This document shows positions 22,798-34,800 of a stretch of 64,000 bases of DNA, one piece after another. The stretch is from Eutreptiella sp. 'Long Island Sound 2002' (taxonomy: Eukaryota > Euglenozoa > Euglenophyceae > Eutreptiales > Eutreptiaceae). Location: NCBI GenBank assembly GCA_964036045.1, contig OZ038383.1:90121086-90185085 (forward strand), in the 5' to 3' direction. Under the pieces are notes generated by a model. That model did no database searches and was not told the origin of the DNA. It saw only the letters and a program-made list of their open reading frames with translations. Each line of letters begins with the position of its first letter. Within the stretch, counting starts at the first letter, position 1. A program made the position numbers and the translations under genes.

Positions 22798-24712
22798 CCC
22801 CAGCCAGGAGTGGCGGGGACCGCCCACCACCACCGGCAGCGAAACCCAGCCAGGAGTGGCGGGGAGTAGCACACAGGAACCTCCGCCAGGAGTGGCGAGG
22901 GACCCCAACAACACACCACACACCACACACCACACGCCACACACCACCGCCGCCAACGGACCCCAGCCAGGAGTGGCGGGGACCGCCAACCACCACCGGG
23001 AGCGAAACCCAGCCAGGAGTGGCGGGGAGTAGCACACAGGAACCTCCGCCAGGAGTGGCGAGGGACCCCAACAACACACCACACACCACACACCACACAC
23101 CACACACCACACACCACCGCCGCCAACGGACCCCAGCCAGGAGTGGCGGGGACCGCCCACCACCACCGGCAGCGAAACCCAGCCAGGAGTGGCGGGGAGT
23201 AGCACACAGGAACCTCCGCCAGGAGTGGCGAGGGACCAACCACACCACACACCAACCACAACCCCAACAACACACCACCGCCACACACCACACACCGACA
23301 CCGCCAGCGGACCCCAGCCAGGAGTGGCGGGGACCGCCAACCACCACCGGCAGCGAAACCCAGCCAGGAGTGGCGGGGAGTAGCACACAGGAACCTCCGC
23401 CAGGAGTGGCGAGGGACCAACGACACCACACACCAGCCACAACCCCACCAACACACCACCGCCACACACCACACACCACACACCACCGCCGCCAACGGAC
23501 CCCAGCCAGGAGTGGCGGGGACCGCCCACCACCACCGGCAGCGAAACCCAGCCAGGAGTGGCGGGGAGTAGCACACAGGAACCTCCGCCAGGAGTGGCGA
23601 GGGACCCCAACAACACACCACACAACACACACCACACACCACACAACACCGCCGCCAACGGACCCCAGCCAGGAGTGGCGGGGACCGCCCACCACCACTG
23701 GCAGCGAAACCCAGCCAGGAGTGGCGGGGAGTAGCACACAGGAACCTCCGCCAGGAGTGGCGAGGGACCAACCACACCACACACCAACCACAACCCCAAC
23801 AACACACCACCGCCACACACCAAACACCGACGCCGCCAGCGGACCCCAGCCAGGAGTGGCGGGGACCGCCCACCACCACCGGCAGCGAAACCCAGCCAGG
23901 AGTGGCGGGGAGTAGCACACAGGAACCCCCGCCAGTGGCGAGGGACCAACCACACCACACACCAGCCACAACCCCAGCAACACACCACCGCCACACACCA
24001 CACACCACACACCACCGCCGCAAGCGGACCCCAGCCAGGAGTGGCGGGGACCGCCCACCACCACCGGCAGCGAAACCCAGCCAGGAGTGGCGGGGAGTAG
24101 CACACAGGAACCTCCGCCAGGAGTGGCGAGGGACCAACCACACCACACACCAGCCACAACCCCACCAACACACCACCGCCACACACCACACACCACACAC
24201 CACCGCCGCCAACGGACCCCAGCCAGGAGTGGCGGGGACCGCCCACCACCACCGGCAGCGAAACCCAGCCAAGACTGGTGGGGAGTAGCACACAGGAACC
24301 TCCGCCAGGAGTGGCGAGGGACCAACCACACCACACACCAGCCACAACCCCACCAACACACCACCGCCACACACCACACACCACCGCCGCCGGCAGACCC
24401 CAGCCAGGAGTGGCGGGGACCGCCCACCACCACCGGCAGCGAAACCCAGCCAGGAGTGGCGGGGAGTAGCACACAGGAACCTCCGCCAGGAGTGGCGAGG
24501 GACCAACCACACCACACACCAGCCACAACCCAACCAACACACCACCGCCACACACCACACACCACCGCCGCCGGCAGACCCCAGCCAGGAGTGGCGGGGA
24601 CCGCCCACCACCACCGGCAGCGAAACCCAGCCAGGAGTGGCGGGGAGTAGCACACAGGAACCTCCGCCAGGAGTGGCGAGGGACCAACCACACCACACAC
24701 CAGCCACAGAGC
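22798..24712 (+). repeat. Minisatellite, 11 units of 163-188 bp
   Basis: Units begin CCCCAGCCAGGAGTGGCGGG at 22798, 22961, 23131, 23312, 23500, 23663, 23844, 24029, 24217, 24398 and 24579. Each contains three copies of the sub-motif GCCAGGAGTGGCG spaced about 50 bp apart, then a variable CA-rich tail (ACACCACACACC) that causes the length differences. One unit near 23,925 has lost part of the third sub-motif. Confidence 0.93.
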
Positions 24713-24749
24713 AAGCGCCAGCCGAGGGAAGGCAAAGGGAGGAAAAGCC

Positions 24750-24808
24750 AGGCGCCCCCCCCCCCCCCCCCCCAAAAAAAAACAAAGTAAAAAAAAAGGG
24801 GGGGGGGA
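24750..24808 (+). repeat. Homopolymer cluster C/A/A/G
   Basis: A run of about 20 C is followed by 9 A, then AACAAAGT, another A run and a G run. It is the right border of the minisatellite section, and its exact length is likely uncertain from sequencing. Confidence 0.8.
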
Positions 24809-25410
24809 TTGGGGGCCGCGCAAAAGCAGCCCACAGCCACCAAACCGCCCGCCAACAACACAGAAGGGGTCCAAACCCCCCACCCAGAGGGCACCGAAGA
24901 CAGGACCCCCAAACAGGCACAGGGGGACCACCCAGCCAAAACCGGCAACACCAAGCCAGGAACAGCGGCCAACCGGGAAAAGGGGCACCGAAACAGGCAG
25001 ACAAAAAAAAAAAAGAAGCCAGCAGCCCAGCCCGAAAGAAAGGAGACGGGGGGAGGGACCACAAGGCCCGGGACAGGGACAACCAGCAACCGGAAAAAAA
25101 AAAAAACCGCAAAAAATACAACCCGACAACCCAGCCAAGAAGGGCAGGGCACAGCCGAGACCCGGGCCCAGCACGCACACCGGAACCGGAAACGGCGGGG
25201 GGCAAGGGGAACGCGCACGAAACGGCACAGGTCCCGAAAGCAGGCCGACACCAAAGCCCAACCACGAACACCACAAACAGCCGGCAAAAGAGGGACAACA
25301 CCACAAACCGAGCCCAAACACAACCACTCAAGACCCCAGCCACAACGGGCAGGGGTAAACAAAACCCACGACCAACCGCAACCCGGACCCAACCACAAAC
25401 GCAAGCCAAC

Positions 25411-26846
25411 AGTAGGAAACCCAGTGCCCACAGCCCGGGCACTGAGGCAGCCCGTGCCATGCAGTTGACCCGGCCAAACGAGATCCGGAGACCGGGGGTA
25501 AGGCTGCATCCTAAGGCCTGCGCTGCTTTGGGACTCGAGGCGGAGCGTGCGACACCCAAGCGCCTCGGAACCCTAGTACCAAGAACATGCATGCATGCCT
25601 TGGGAACGGGATACGCCAGGAAGTGCGGTGAACCCCTAGGGTTCCGCCCAAAGGAGGGGACGTGCGCAAGCACGGGGGCCCACCCTCCCGGCGAGACAAG
25701 CACGTCACGCTGGCGGCGATCAGCCCTCCCGGTGTAGCCCGGGGCCGCTTTGTTGGGGGCCAACAGTCAGGTCTAGCGGGATGTAAGCCGCCTCCCATCT
25801 TCACGCGCGGAGCCTCTTCCTGTTTGTCACAGGGGCGACGCCAGGGGGAACCATGGGGCGCCTCTCCACGACCGAGTGCACCTACCTACCTACCTCCCTC
25901 GCCCTATTACCACGAAGGCCATACATGAGGGAGTCCTCATGCAGTGTGGGCGGAGGCGTCGACTCCTCAAACCACCAGTTTCCCAGGCAGACTGACCGAG
26001 GTCAGGAGCACCGGAGGCCGCCATCCGACTGCAAGTGCGTCCGCGAATCGGTAGGCTCACACTGGGACTGACAGTGGCGGACCGCTGGGAGTGTAGTCAG
26101 GCAACTAGGCTTCCCGCCTGGCGCCATCAGGATCTCCACACATCACAGCGAATAGGGCACACGGTATCACGGGCACTCAAACAGAAGAATATGTACTGAG
26201 GTACTGGTCCAGGCTGGACCATATGTAAGAACATGTAAATGGCGACTCAGGGCGCCCCTGTAATCCGATTCGCATTCCCACAAGGCGGAAAAGACAGTCC
26301 ATCCGTCGGTGATGGGCTGACAATCGCAACATACAATGCACATATCCTGTGGAACAGAAAGACAAAACAAGCGGGGTAAATAGGCGTGTAAACACACTCT
26401 GGACAGAGTGCCAAACCACGCCACGGTCAGGATACGGCAAATGCAGGAGGGTGGACAGGAATACGCCTGAGTTCAGGCCATATATAGTCTCGAGACACAC
26501 GTCGACTGGTCTGGATTCCGCAAGTGCCATGGAACCAGACCACACACCAAAAAATCGCAATGCCGATGACAGCGGCATCCGTTGCGCAACGTCGTATGGG
26601 CTTCAAGGCCCCAAGAGCTCAGAAATATGAAGGTCAGTCGCCCTACCTGGTTTCCCAAGGATTCAGCAGGGGGGGAGTGACGAATAGAAGAAGAGAGGGG
26701 CCATCCTCCTCTGGATACAGCAGGGGGGGGTATATGGCCACTCTGATGGCAGGTCACCGGAAGATGGAAGAGAGCAAGCAAGTAAGGGACGATCAGTCGG
26801 CCTCACAAGAGCTCAAAACGCATCAGGGGAGAGCTCGGGGCGCTGA
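25411..26846. other. E sequence between the T-poor region and pol, no gene
   Basis: Ordinary base composition returns here. Two similar purine-rich motifs, GATTCAGCAGGGGGGG near 26,670 and GGATACAGCAGGGGGGG near 26,723, lie 50 bp apart downstream of the pol stop. They resemble polypurine tracts but have no LTR next to them. No protein-like frame was found. Confidence 0.45.
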
Positions 26847-29800
26847 TCAGGCACCCCTGGCTGCAATCGCCCGGGTGAGTGCTGCCAAGTCCGAGACATG
26901 GATCTTGGTCTTGTGCTTGCGGATGTACTCCATGAAGGGAGTATTGACCCGCGGCACGAACGAGGAGACGGGTTCCCAGGTGTCGTGGGACGGCCCATAG
27001 CCTCGCCAACGAACCTTGAACTCCAGACCTCCAGGTGCCGAGGCTTTCAGACGCTGAGCCAGGATCTTCTCGACTGTATAGTTGTCCTGCTCCGCATAAT
27101 CGTCGTCCGAGTCAGCCTCATGCGCGGCGTAGCTCAGGGACACATGTTGGCCACGGAGGTCGGGTTCCCGCACACGGAGCTGACTCTCGTGGCGCTCCCG
27201 GAACTGTCCGTGACCCACCTTGATGCGGTAGGTGTCCTCACCAATCCTGCGGACCACCTCGCCGGGTGTGAACCAGGTCTTGGTGCGGTGGGTGCCCATA
27301 GGGCGGGGTCTGATCACCCACACCGGGTCTCCCACCGTGAACTTTTGCGCTGTCGAGCTCGGGGCGGACTTCTGACGCTCAGCATGCTCCTTCTCAAGCT
27401 GCTGGCTGATGTCCCGCGCCGTTTGCTCTTGCCGCGCGAAGAATTACTTGGCATCCATAGCCATGCCATCACCAGACAAGGGAAGTCCCCTACCCAGGGG
27501 GTCCCTGCCGAACAGAGTCTGGTGAGGGGACAGACCGCCCGGAGTGGGGGTGTCATGATGGGCCTTCAGAGCAGGCCACATCTCCTCAAACCAGTTCCGA
27601 CGTGGATTGGTGATGTGGATCTTGCGCAGCTTCTCGAACAGCTGCCGTCCAGCCACTTCAGCACGGCCGTTAGACCGGCTGTGATAGGCGACGCTCTTGG
27701 CCTGACGTATTTCCATGAGGGAACACATAGCCTTGAACCAGCCACCAGTAAACTGGGGCCCTCGGTCACTGCAAATGGTGCGGGGGATGTCAAAGACGGT
27801 CAGCCAATGACGAATCATCATGACTGCCACTTCCTTGGCAAGCAGCCCCTTTTTGCGTGCCGGAACGGCTACAACGTAGCCGCTGTGGCGGTCCACGCAG
27901 AGAACCACACAGTCAAAGGTCTCCTTGCCAATGTGCACTTCGGGCATGGAGAAGACATCCATGGCCACGCTCTCCATGGGCTGGTCAGGAACCGGGGTCC
28001 ATTGGGGTTCCCCCTTGACGTTCCGGTTATCGGGATTGCAGGCCTGACAGACCGAGCAACCCTTCCTGACCTTCTTTATGGCGGTGTAGAGAACGATATG
28101 GTCCATCTCGAACCGACGCTGCATGTCAAGAGCTTGCTTCTTGACCCCTGGGTGCAGCATGTGGTGGTGCCAAGCTTCACACAGCTCGAGCACCCGGGAC
28201 TCTGGTACTAGCAGCTTACCATTCCGGTAGAGCTTGCCATCTTCCTCAGTCAGCCCCTTTGGCCACTTCTGCCCGTCATCAGGGTCGGTCACAGCCCTAT
28301 ACTCGGCTGCAAAGGCCTCAGACTTGGCGTAATCGTCGGTCCAGTCGTCCTGGAGGCAAGACTCCGGGAAGAGGTGCTTGTCGGACTCAGCTCCATCAGG
28401 GGCGAGTACTCTGACCGCTCTGCTCACCCTCGACGCGAGGGGGGCATCCGCAGCCATGACGACGAAGCATTTAGCACCCTCCTCCTCCATCAGGCGCTCC
28501 ATTTCGATGATCCTCTTGGCTTCAGCGGTCTCAGCCTCATCGCCATGGGCAGAGATATCCGTCATGCCCTTGCTGGCGGGATAGGCCCACCTACTGAGAC
28601 AGTACGCCACGGTGTTATCCTTTCCAGGAATACACACAACCGTGAGGTCGAACTTGGCCAAGGTCTCATGCCATCTTGCCCGTCGGGAGGCGGGACCTGA
28701 GGGGGTGTCCACGTGCTCCTTGTGCCACGACTGCAGACTCTGATGGTCGGTGCAGACAGTGATGGGATGGAGGGCTATGTACCCAGCCCATTTCCTGAGA
28801 GCCATGACGATGGCATACGCCTCCTTTTCACGGGGCGTCCACGTCCGTCTGCGGCCTTCCGCCAGGACTCGGCTCCATAAGGCCACGGGCACGTGCCTCC
28901 CGTCGTCAAGCACTTGCTCCAACACAGCGCCAATGGCGTAGTCGGAAGCGTCGGTGCGCAGGACGAACCCTCGGTCGGGATCCACGAGGTGCAGACCCAC
29001 TGCGGATAGCAGCGCCTGCTTCATCCCCTCAAAGGCACGGTCGGACTCAGGTGTCCAGACCAGAGCCTTCTTGGACCCCTTCTTGGTCTCCTCTCGGTTG
29101 CCCTTGAGCATGGTCGTCATGGGGGCTGCATACTCGGCATACATTTTGATATACCCTGAGTAGTAATTGCAGAACCCCAGATACGCCCGTAGCTCAGAGA
29201 CCGTCTTGTGCTTTTCCCAGTGCTCAATGGCAGCCACCTTGCCAGGTATGGGCTTTCGCTGCCCGTTCCCGACTACGTGGCCAGCGAAGACCACCTCGCT
29301 TACCGCAATGGTGGCCTTGTCACTGCTGCCCGTGAGTTTGTGCCGAAGCAGAAGGTCCAGCACTCGAGTGATGTCCCTCTCATGTGCCTCCAGGAGCTCC
29401 TCGTAGCTCATACTGGGGTCCCCGGACGCGATGATCACGTCGTCCACGAAGGGGTCCGCACAGTCGCGCACCGGCTCAAGCAGGTTCTCCAGCATCCGCT
29501 GAAAAGCCGCATTGCCGTTGGTACCGCCCATGGGCATCACCTTCCACTGGAGAGGTCCAAGTGGGGTGCTCATGGCTGTGCAGGCACGGGACTCCTCGGC
29601 GAGAGGCATCTGATGATAACCATGTTTCAGGTCAATCACCGTGAAGATCCTCCGCCGGTGTTGTTTTTGCAGCATGACCTCAATGAGGGGCAGCGTATAG
29701 CTGTCGTGCTGCGTTTGGGCGTTCAGGCCGCGGTAGTCGACCACGAGCCGCCATTCACTGGCCACCTTCTTGGGGACGACAAAGCACGGAGAGGCCCATT

Positions 29801-31829
29801 CGGAGTGGCACGGCTCGAGCCAGCCTCTCTGGATGAAGTCACGGAGGATCCTCTCCATGGCCTCTTTCCTCTCGCCCCTCAGGGCAAACTCCCGGTGCCG
29901 ATACACACGGGGGTCCTGCTTCAGTCGTATCTTGGCCTCGCCATACGGTCCACGCACCGGTGGGGGAAACACAGGCTTACCGCTGAAGAAGGTATCACCA
30001 TACTTCTGCTTCAGCCTGGCCCTCAACGCCTGGATCTTGGGGCAATCATCGGACTCCGCCTTGGCTTTTCCGGGCACCTGGACCACGGAGCTTACTTGAG
30101 GGGTAGCGACCCCGCTTGTCTTCGGCTCAGGCGGTCTTCCCAGGTGGCCCAAAGGGCCATCTCTGGTCTTGCCTCGGAATAGATCGCCGTAGGTGGGTGG
30201 GTTACCCCCGATTGGCTCGTCCTGGCTGGATAGGTGGTCCAGCACCCTCTGCACGAAGGTGTTCCCGTCATAGGAACCAGAGACGACCGAGTCCACTTCC
30301 CACCAGGCTCTGTCCTGGCCCTTGCCCTCACGCTGGTTTCCCCAGTCGTGAAAGGGCTGATCCATATACCCCTGAACCAGATCCCACTCCTCTTCAGTGA
30401 GGGGGTCTTCCGATTCCGATTCCTCGATGTCAACAGGGGGAACCGCAAAGCATTGCCGCCATGGCTCCGCTATGATGCGGTTGACATACACGACGTCCGT
30501 GGCGTCGGCCTCATCAAGGCCCCCATCCACATAGTGGAAATCCGTTGGCCATCTCTGGGGTGGCATGGGCTGTCCCTTAGCGTCCTGATAGACACTCTCT
30601 CCAGCCGGTAGGACGACCTTGTTTAAGGTCATGTTGGTAAATGAGGCTACCCAATGTCGGGTACTTTCCTCCTCGGTGCATCCCATAGGAACAACCAGCA
30701 CTGCCTTGGAGCGGTCCTTGCGAATCTTCGCTATCGCTCTTGGAATGTCCCAACGGGGGCAATGGATCCACATCAATCCCTGATGCGGACCCCAGTGCTT
30801 CTTCCACGCGGAGTCCTGTGCGCTCCAGTACTTCTCACATACCCGAAGATGGGCGGAGGTTCCTGAAGAGAACGCATCCAGGGCCAGATCCGACGCTCCC
30901 AGGTCCGCGACCACTCGGTTCGCCACTTCCGGCATTACGCCGTACTCCTGGTTTGCTGGCCCAGTGTGCTCAGTATCCAGCGCGGCCACTTCGAGCTGAT
31001 TGCGTTCGGGGTGGATCCATTGGCACTCCACATGGTGCTCAGGTGACGAAAGCCACGAGAGCTGGTCGTCCTGGTACAGGGTCATGGAGGCTTGGGCCGG
31101 GAGAACGCCGGAGTCCGTCTCCATCATGAAGTCGTATCCAACGATCATGTCCCAGTCCATCTCGGCCTCGTAGAAGCGACCGTCCAGGAGGATTTCCTTG
31201 CCGAGGTCTGGGCGGCTCAGCTCACGATGGTTCACGAACTGCAGCCCAATGGCCGCTTCCTTCGTGCCTCCCACCATGTACTGGCCGTTCGCCACCTTCA
31301 GCCTGACAGGTTTCCGACTGTCGGTCAGACACTCTGGCGGAAGTAGGCCAGCCTTGACCAAGCTGACCTGCGCGCCCGTGTCGACCAACACGTCGAAAAC
31401 CTTTTCCACTTCCCCGCATAAGGCACGGACCTTAAGATGCAACTGCTGCTCGCGACCGACACGGCGCACGGCGTGCAAACTCAGGATCTCCGGCCGTTCC
31501 AGAAGCTCAACAAGCGACTGGTGCAGGTCGTGGACAATGGGCTCATGCTGCCCATCTGCAGCATCCAGCTGCGGTCCGGCTGATCCTCCGATACTCTCGG
31601 AAAGATCCTGTAGTACATCAAACACATTCTTGGTCGCGAAGGATGGACGGGTGCAAGGGTTCGTGCCTTCACTTGCCCTCGGCCCGCCTCCGCGACTGGG
31701 TGCCGGACCGGGCCTTCCGCCCGCGGCAGTCCCTTTGTGCTTATCGACTCCCGACTGGGATGGTTCGGCGCTTCCCACGTCACCATCCTGCGACGGCCCT
31801 AGCTGGGGCCCTTGGCTGCAGGGGCTCCG
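26847..31829 (-). pseudogene. pol: Pol of element E, one nonsense codon
   Basis: One frame over about 1,650 codons, interrupted only by TAA at 27444-27446, just after the integrase core. Residues below are counted from the Met at 31778. Aspartic protease, VDTGAQ at 132-137. Dam-like domain at about 299-400, with LDAFSS, MWIHCPRW where DIRS-type enzymes have a (D/N)PP(Y/F/W) motif, and VLVVP. Reverse transcriptase, VVDYR at 679, VIDLKHGYHQ and the catalytic FVDD at 777-780. RNase H, RTDASD at 941. Integrase, HHCC zinc motif ending CSVCQAC at 1241, then D1274, D1338 and E1374. The chromodomain lies after the nonsense codon (27,100-26,900), with FKVRWRGYG and DTWEP. Gag and Pol share the frame across a UAG at 31830-31832. 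Confidence 0.92.
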
Positions 31830-34800
31830 CTAGGGGGCGTCGGTTGTGGAAGAAGGGGTGTTCTCCTCCGCATCAACCTCGTTGACGCCCTTCTTCCTTC
31901 TTTCGCTGCGAGTAGGCTTCTTGTCCTTGTCCTTGTTCTGGTTGTTCTGGTTGTTCTCCTTGTTCTTGTTGTCCGACCTGGGGACCCACTTCCTCTTGAT
32001 CTCCTGGATCTCCTTGGCCAACTCGGTCCCCTGCGACACCAGCTTGGAGAGCTCGTCCCTGTCCACCTCCACCTTGGCTTCCCGGATACCCGCGGGCGCA
32101 CGCTTCTTCGACCCGTGCGCCTTCTTGTAAGCCTCCGTGTCGGCCTTGTGGACGGGGCATGTTCGGTGGTCATGGTTGAAGCCTCGCTTCCTCCCATAAC
32201 ACACGAAACAGCCCTGAGGGTGAGCTCGTATGAACTCCCCAAAGGACAGCGGAGGGTCGCCAATGCGGCGAGGGTCCCTCTTCTCCTGCTTCCTCTAACC
32301 CTGCTGCAGGGGCTTCCAGTTTCCCGGTTTGCTCCCCGCGCTCAGGTTCTTGGCCACGAAGGCACAAACGGCCACTTCGGCGGGCTCATCGTCGTCGTCA
32401 TCGTCGACGAGGGTCTCATCGCCGCCGGCTCCCGCTGGGTCCATGGCAGCTTCCCCGCCAGGTCCCTCGCCAACGTAGTTGACGTCGCGGTCGCCGGGCC
32501 TCAACCCGCGGGTGTGGTGGAGGTTTCGGTACTCCTTGAGTACTTCCTCGCCAACCCACTCCAGGATCTCGTCGCAGCTCATCCGCGCCGGGATGGGCTG
32601 CAGACAGATGGTCTGGCCGCTCAACTCACACTCGTCAAGGCGCCACATCGCGGTCTTCTCGCGATCGCCCGAGACGGTGATGAGGAGAGCGTTCCGCAGG
32701 GAGTGCCGTTTGACATCCCGGGCCACGTTCTTCTTCGTCCAAGCCACCACGTTCGTATGATACACTTTGGGGAGCATCATCTTGACCGTGTGGTTGGACT
32801 TCGCCCGCTTGGATTCCTCCTTGGTGACCCTCTTGATCCATGCTTCCGGCAGCATGGAGAGCAGGCGAGCCTGCTCGTCACCCTCGTTCCCATCCTCCAC
32901 GTTGCGGCGGAAGAGGGTGTATTTCCCTCGGAAGTCACGCCAGTTCCGTAGGCGGATCTTCCGTCCATCATGCTCAAGCTTGATGGACCTCCACCGCTTG
33001 GCAGCCACCTGCGGAGCGTCCACCCGCTCCTGCTCGTTGAGCCACTTCTTGGCTTCCTTGAGGATCTTGATTCTCCCCTCCTTGGTCGCCACGAAGTATA
33101 GCTCTCCGAGCACTTCCGGCAGGCGGTACCTGAGCCGTCTGAAGACATATCTCTCCGCATGCGCGGGAGGCAGGTCTTCAGTGACGGTCAGCCCCCAATC
33201 GTCCAGCTTCTCCAAGAAGCGGTCGAGGTTGAGGGGGTTGCCGTCGTACATGGGTGGCTTGATGTCCTTCAAGTCTTCCCACACGGCGGCATCCGCGGCC
33301 TTAGAGACCATGAATGCCGGCCCGAGGTCGGCCGAGGTTCCCATCGGCCTCGCCCACGGACTCCCACGGCCGCCACGTCCATCTCCTCCATGGAATCCCT
33401 GTGGCTACGCCGTGGTTCCTCCATGTACGCTGAACCTAGATGTTCACGCCGTACTCCTTCCATGTACGCATCCTCATCACGGCGCCGGCGGCTGCATTCA
33501 GCGGCCTCCCGTCGTACACCACGCGGCGGGCTGATGTCGAACTCCTCCAGGTCCAGGTCCAGGTCCTCACCTTCGCCGACATCCCACTCCACGTCTCCTC
33601 TGGGGACCTCATCCCTAAGTCCACCATAACGTCCACGGGCCGATGGGATTGGCCCAGGGGCTGGTGCGGGGCGCCGGGGGCGTACCGGTGTCCACGGTTG
33701 AGCACGGCGGTTGCGGTACTCCGCGCTGAGCCTCTCATCACGCCAATCCTCACTGCCACTGCCGCGCGGCACGCGTTCGTTGCGGCGGCCCGCGCTGTGG
33801 TGAGAGGGGGCGGTGAGAAAGGGGGCACTGGCGCTGGGGCGACTCCTGAGGGCTCCGCCGGGGGCGTGGCGTCTGCTTGGACCTGGTCCGGGTCCCCAGC
33901 CGTCGTCTGACGAGCCAGACTCCAGGGGTGGGTGGTCGCTGCCGACGCTCCCACGGGCTTCCAGCGCGTCCAGCCTCTGCTGCAGGCCGCTGATGACCGT
34001 GTTCAGCTGCCTGGTCTCGGCCCAGGCGATGTCCAGCTCTTTCTGCGCGCGCGCGGCGACCTTGGAGATGCGAGCCATCTCGCCCTTGCCCGTGTCTACC
34101 TCGCACTCGAGGGAAAAGACCCTCCTGCGGAGGTAGACAATCTACCGCCAGGTGGTATCCGGGTCGCCGTTCCCTGGTGGGTCGTCGGGGTCCCCGGGGG
34201 GTCCTCCAGGAGGGCCTCCGCCGGGTCCGCCCGGTCCAGGGGGTCCTCCCCCGCCCGGTGGTCCGCCTCCAGGGGGTCCACTTGGTGGGCGTCCTCCAAG
34301 GGGGTCCTGATGGTCCTCCGCCAGGGGGTCCCGGTGGGTCTCCGCCAGGTCGCCTCGGTGGGTCCGAGGATGGGCGCTTCTTCGTGATGCCGAAGTCCAT
34401 GTTGTCATCCTCGTCCATGTCGCCCCACCTGGGCGTCTCGGTCTCGGAAGACTCCGAGCTCCGGTAGGGAGGAGGGAGATCCTCATCCTCACCTTCCGGT
34501 TCCATGGGGACGTCTCCGCCTCCTCCGCCCGTCCAAGCCACCACTTGGCGATGTCGGCGGCCTCGTTCATCCCCGTCACTGGCGGTGAAGAAGGGGTCAC
34601 TGTTGTGGGGGTGTCCGGCCGCTGGCCTCCGCGGCCTCTCGGGGGTCTTCCCCTTGCCCTTCCTCCGTCGATGGGCGGTGGGGCCACTGCTCCCACTGCT
34701 GCCCGTGTCCGCCTCATCCAGCGTCATCTTGGAGGAGGCGTCCCCTTCGAAAAGCTTTCGAAGGGTCTCCACTCGTGATCCTCCCGGGGGAGTCTCGCGG

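Larger units (their letters stand above)
21025..25410 (+). other. 4.4 kb region almost without T on the plus strand
   Basis: Long stretches contain only A, C and G, for example most of 21,030-22,250, where repeated CAGCACAGC-like and ACACC words dominate. All three stop codons contain A, so the A-poor minus strand is open in all three frames for 1,100 to 1,600 codons, and the plus strand is also open for 648 and 825 codons. These frames are products of composition: they overlap each other, repeat the same DNA in different frames and show no domain. The left part is irregular low-complexity sequence, the middle is the minisatellite at 22,798-24,712, and the right part has homopolymer runs. Confidence 0.8.

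Noticed and set aside
22798-24712. CRISPR-like array
   Set aside because: Regularly spaced repeats, but unit length varies, the spacers are CA-rich versions of one another, and the context is a eukaryotic retrotransposon.
20877-25763. Very long open frames on the minus strand (1,628, 1,444 and 1,116 codons) and plus strand (648 and 825 codons)
   Set aside because: They overlap one another in all frames, repeat the minisatellite and exist because the minus strand has almost no A and therefore no stop codons. No domain is visible.
26850-31400. Long plus-strand frames opposite E pol (for example 437 and 324 codons)
   Set aside because: They are antisense shadows of a pol gene whose own motifs (DTG, FVDD, DDE, chromodomain) are all in place.
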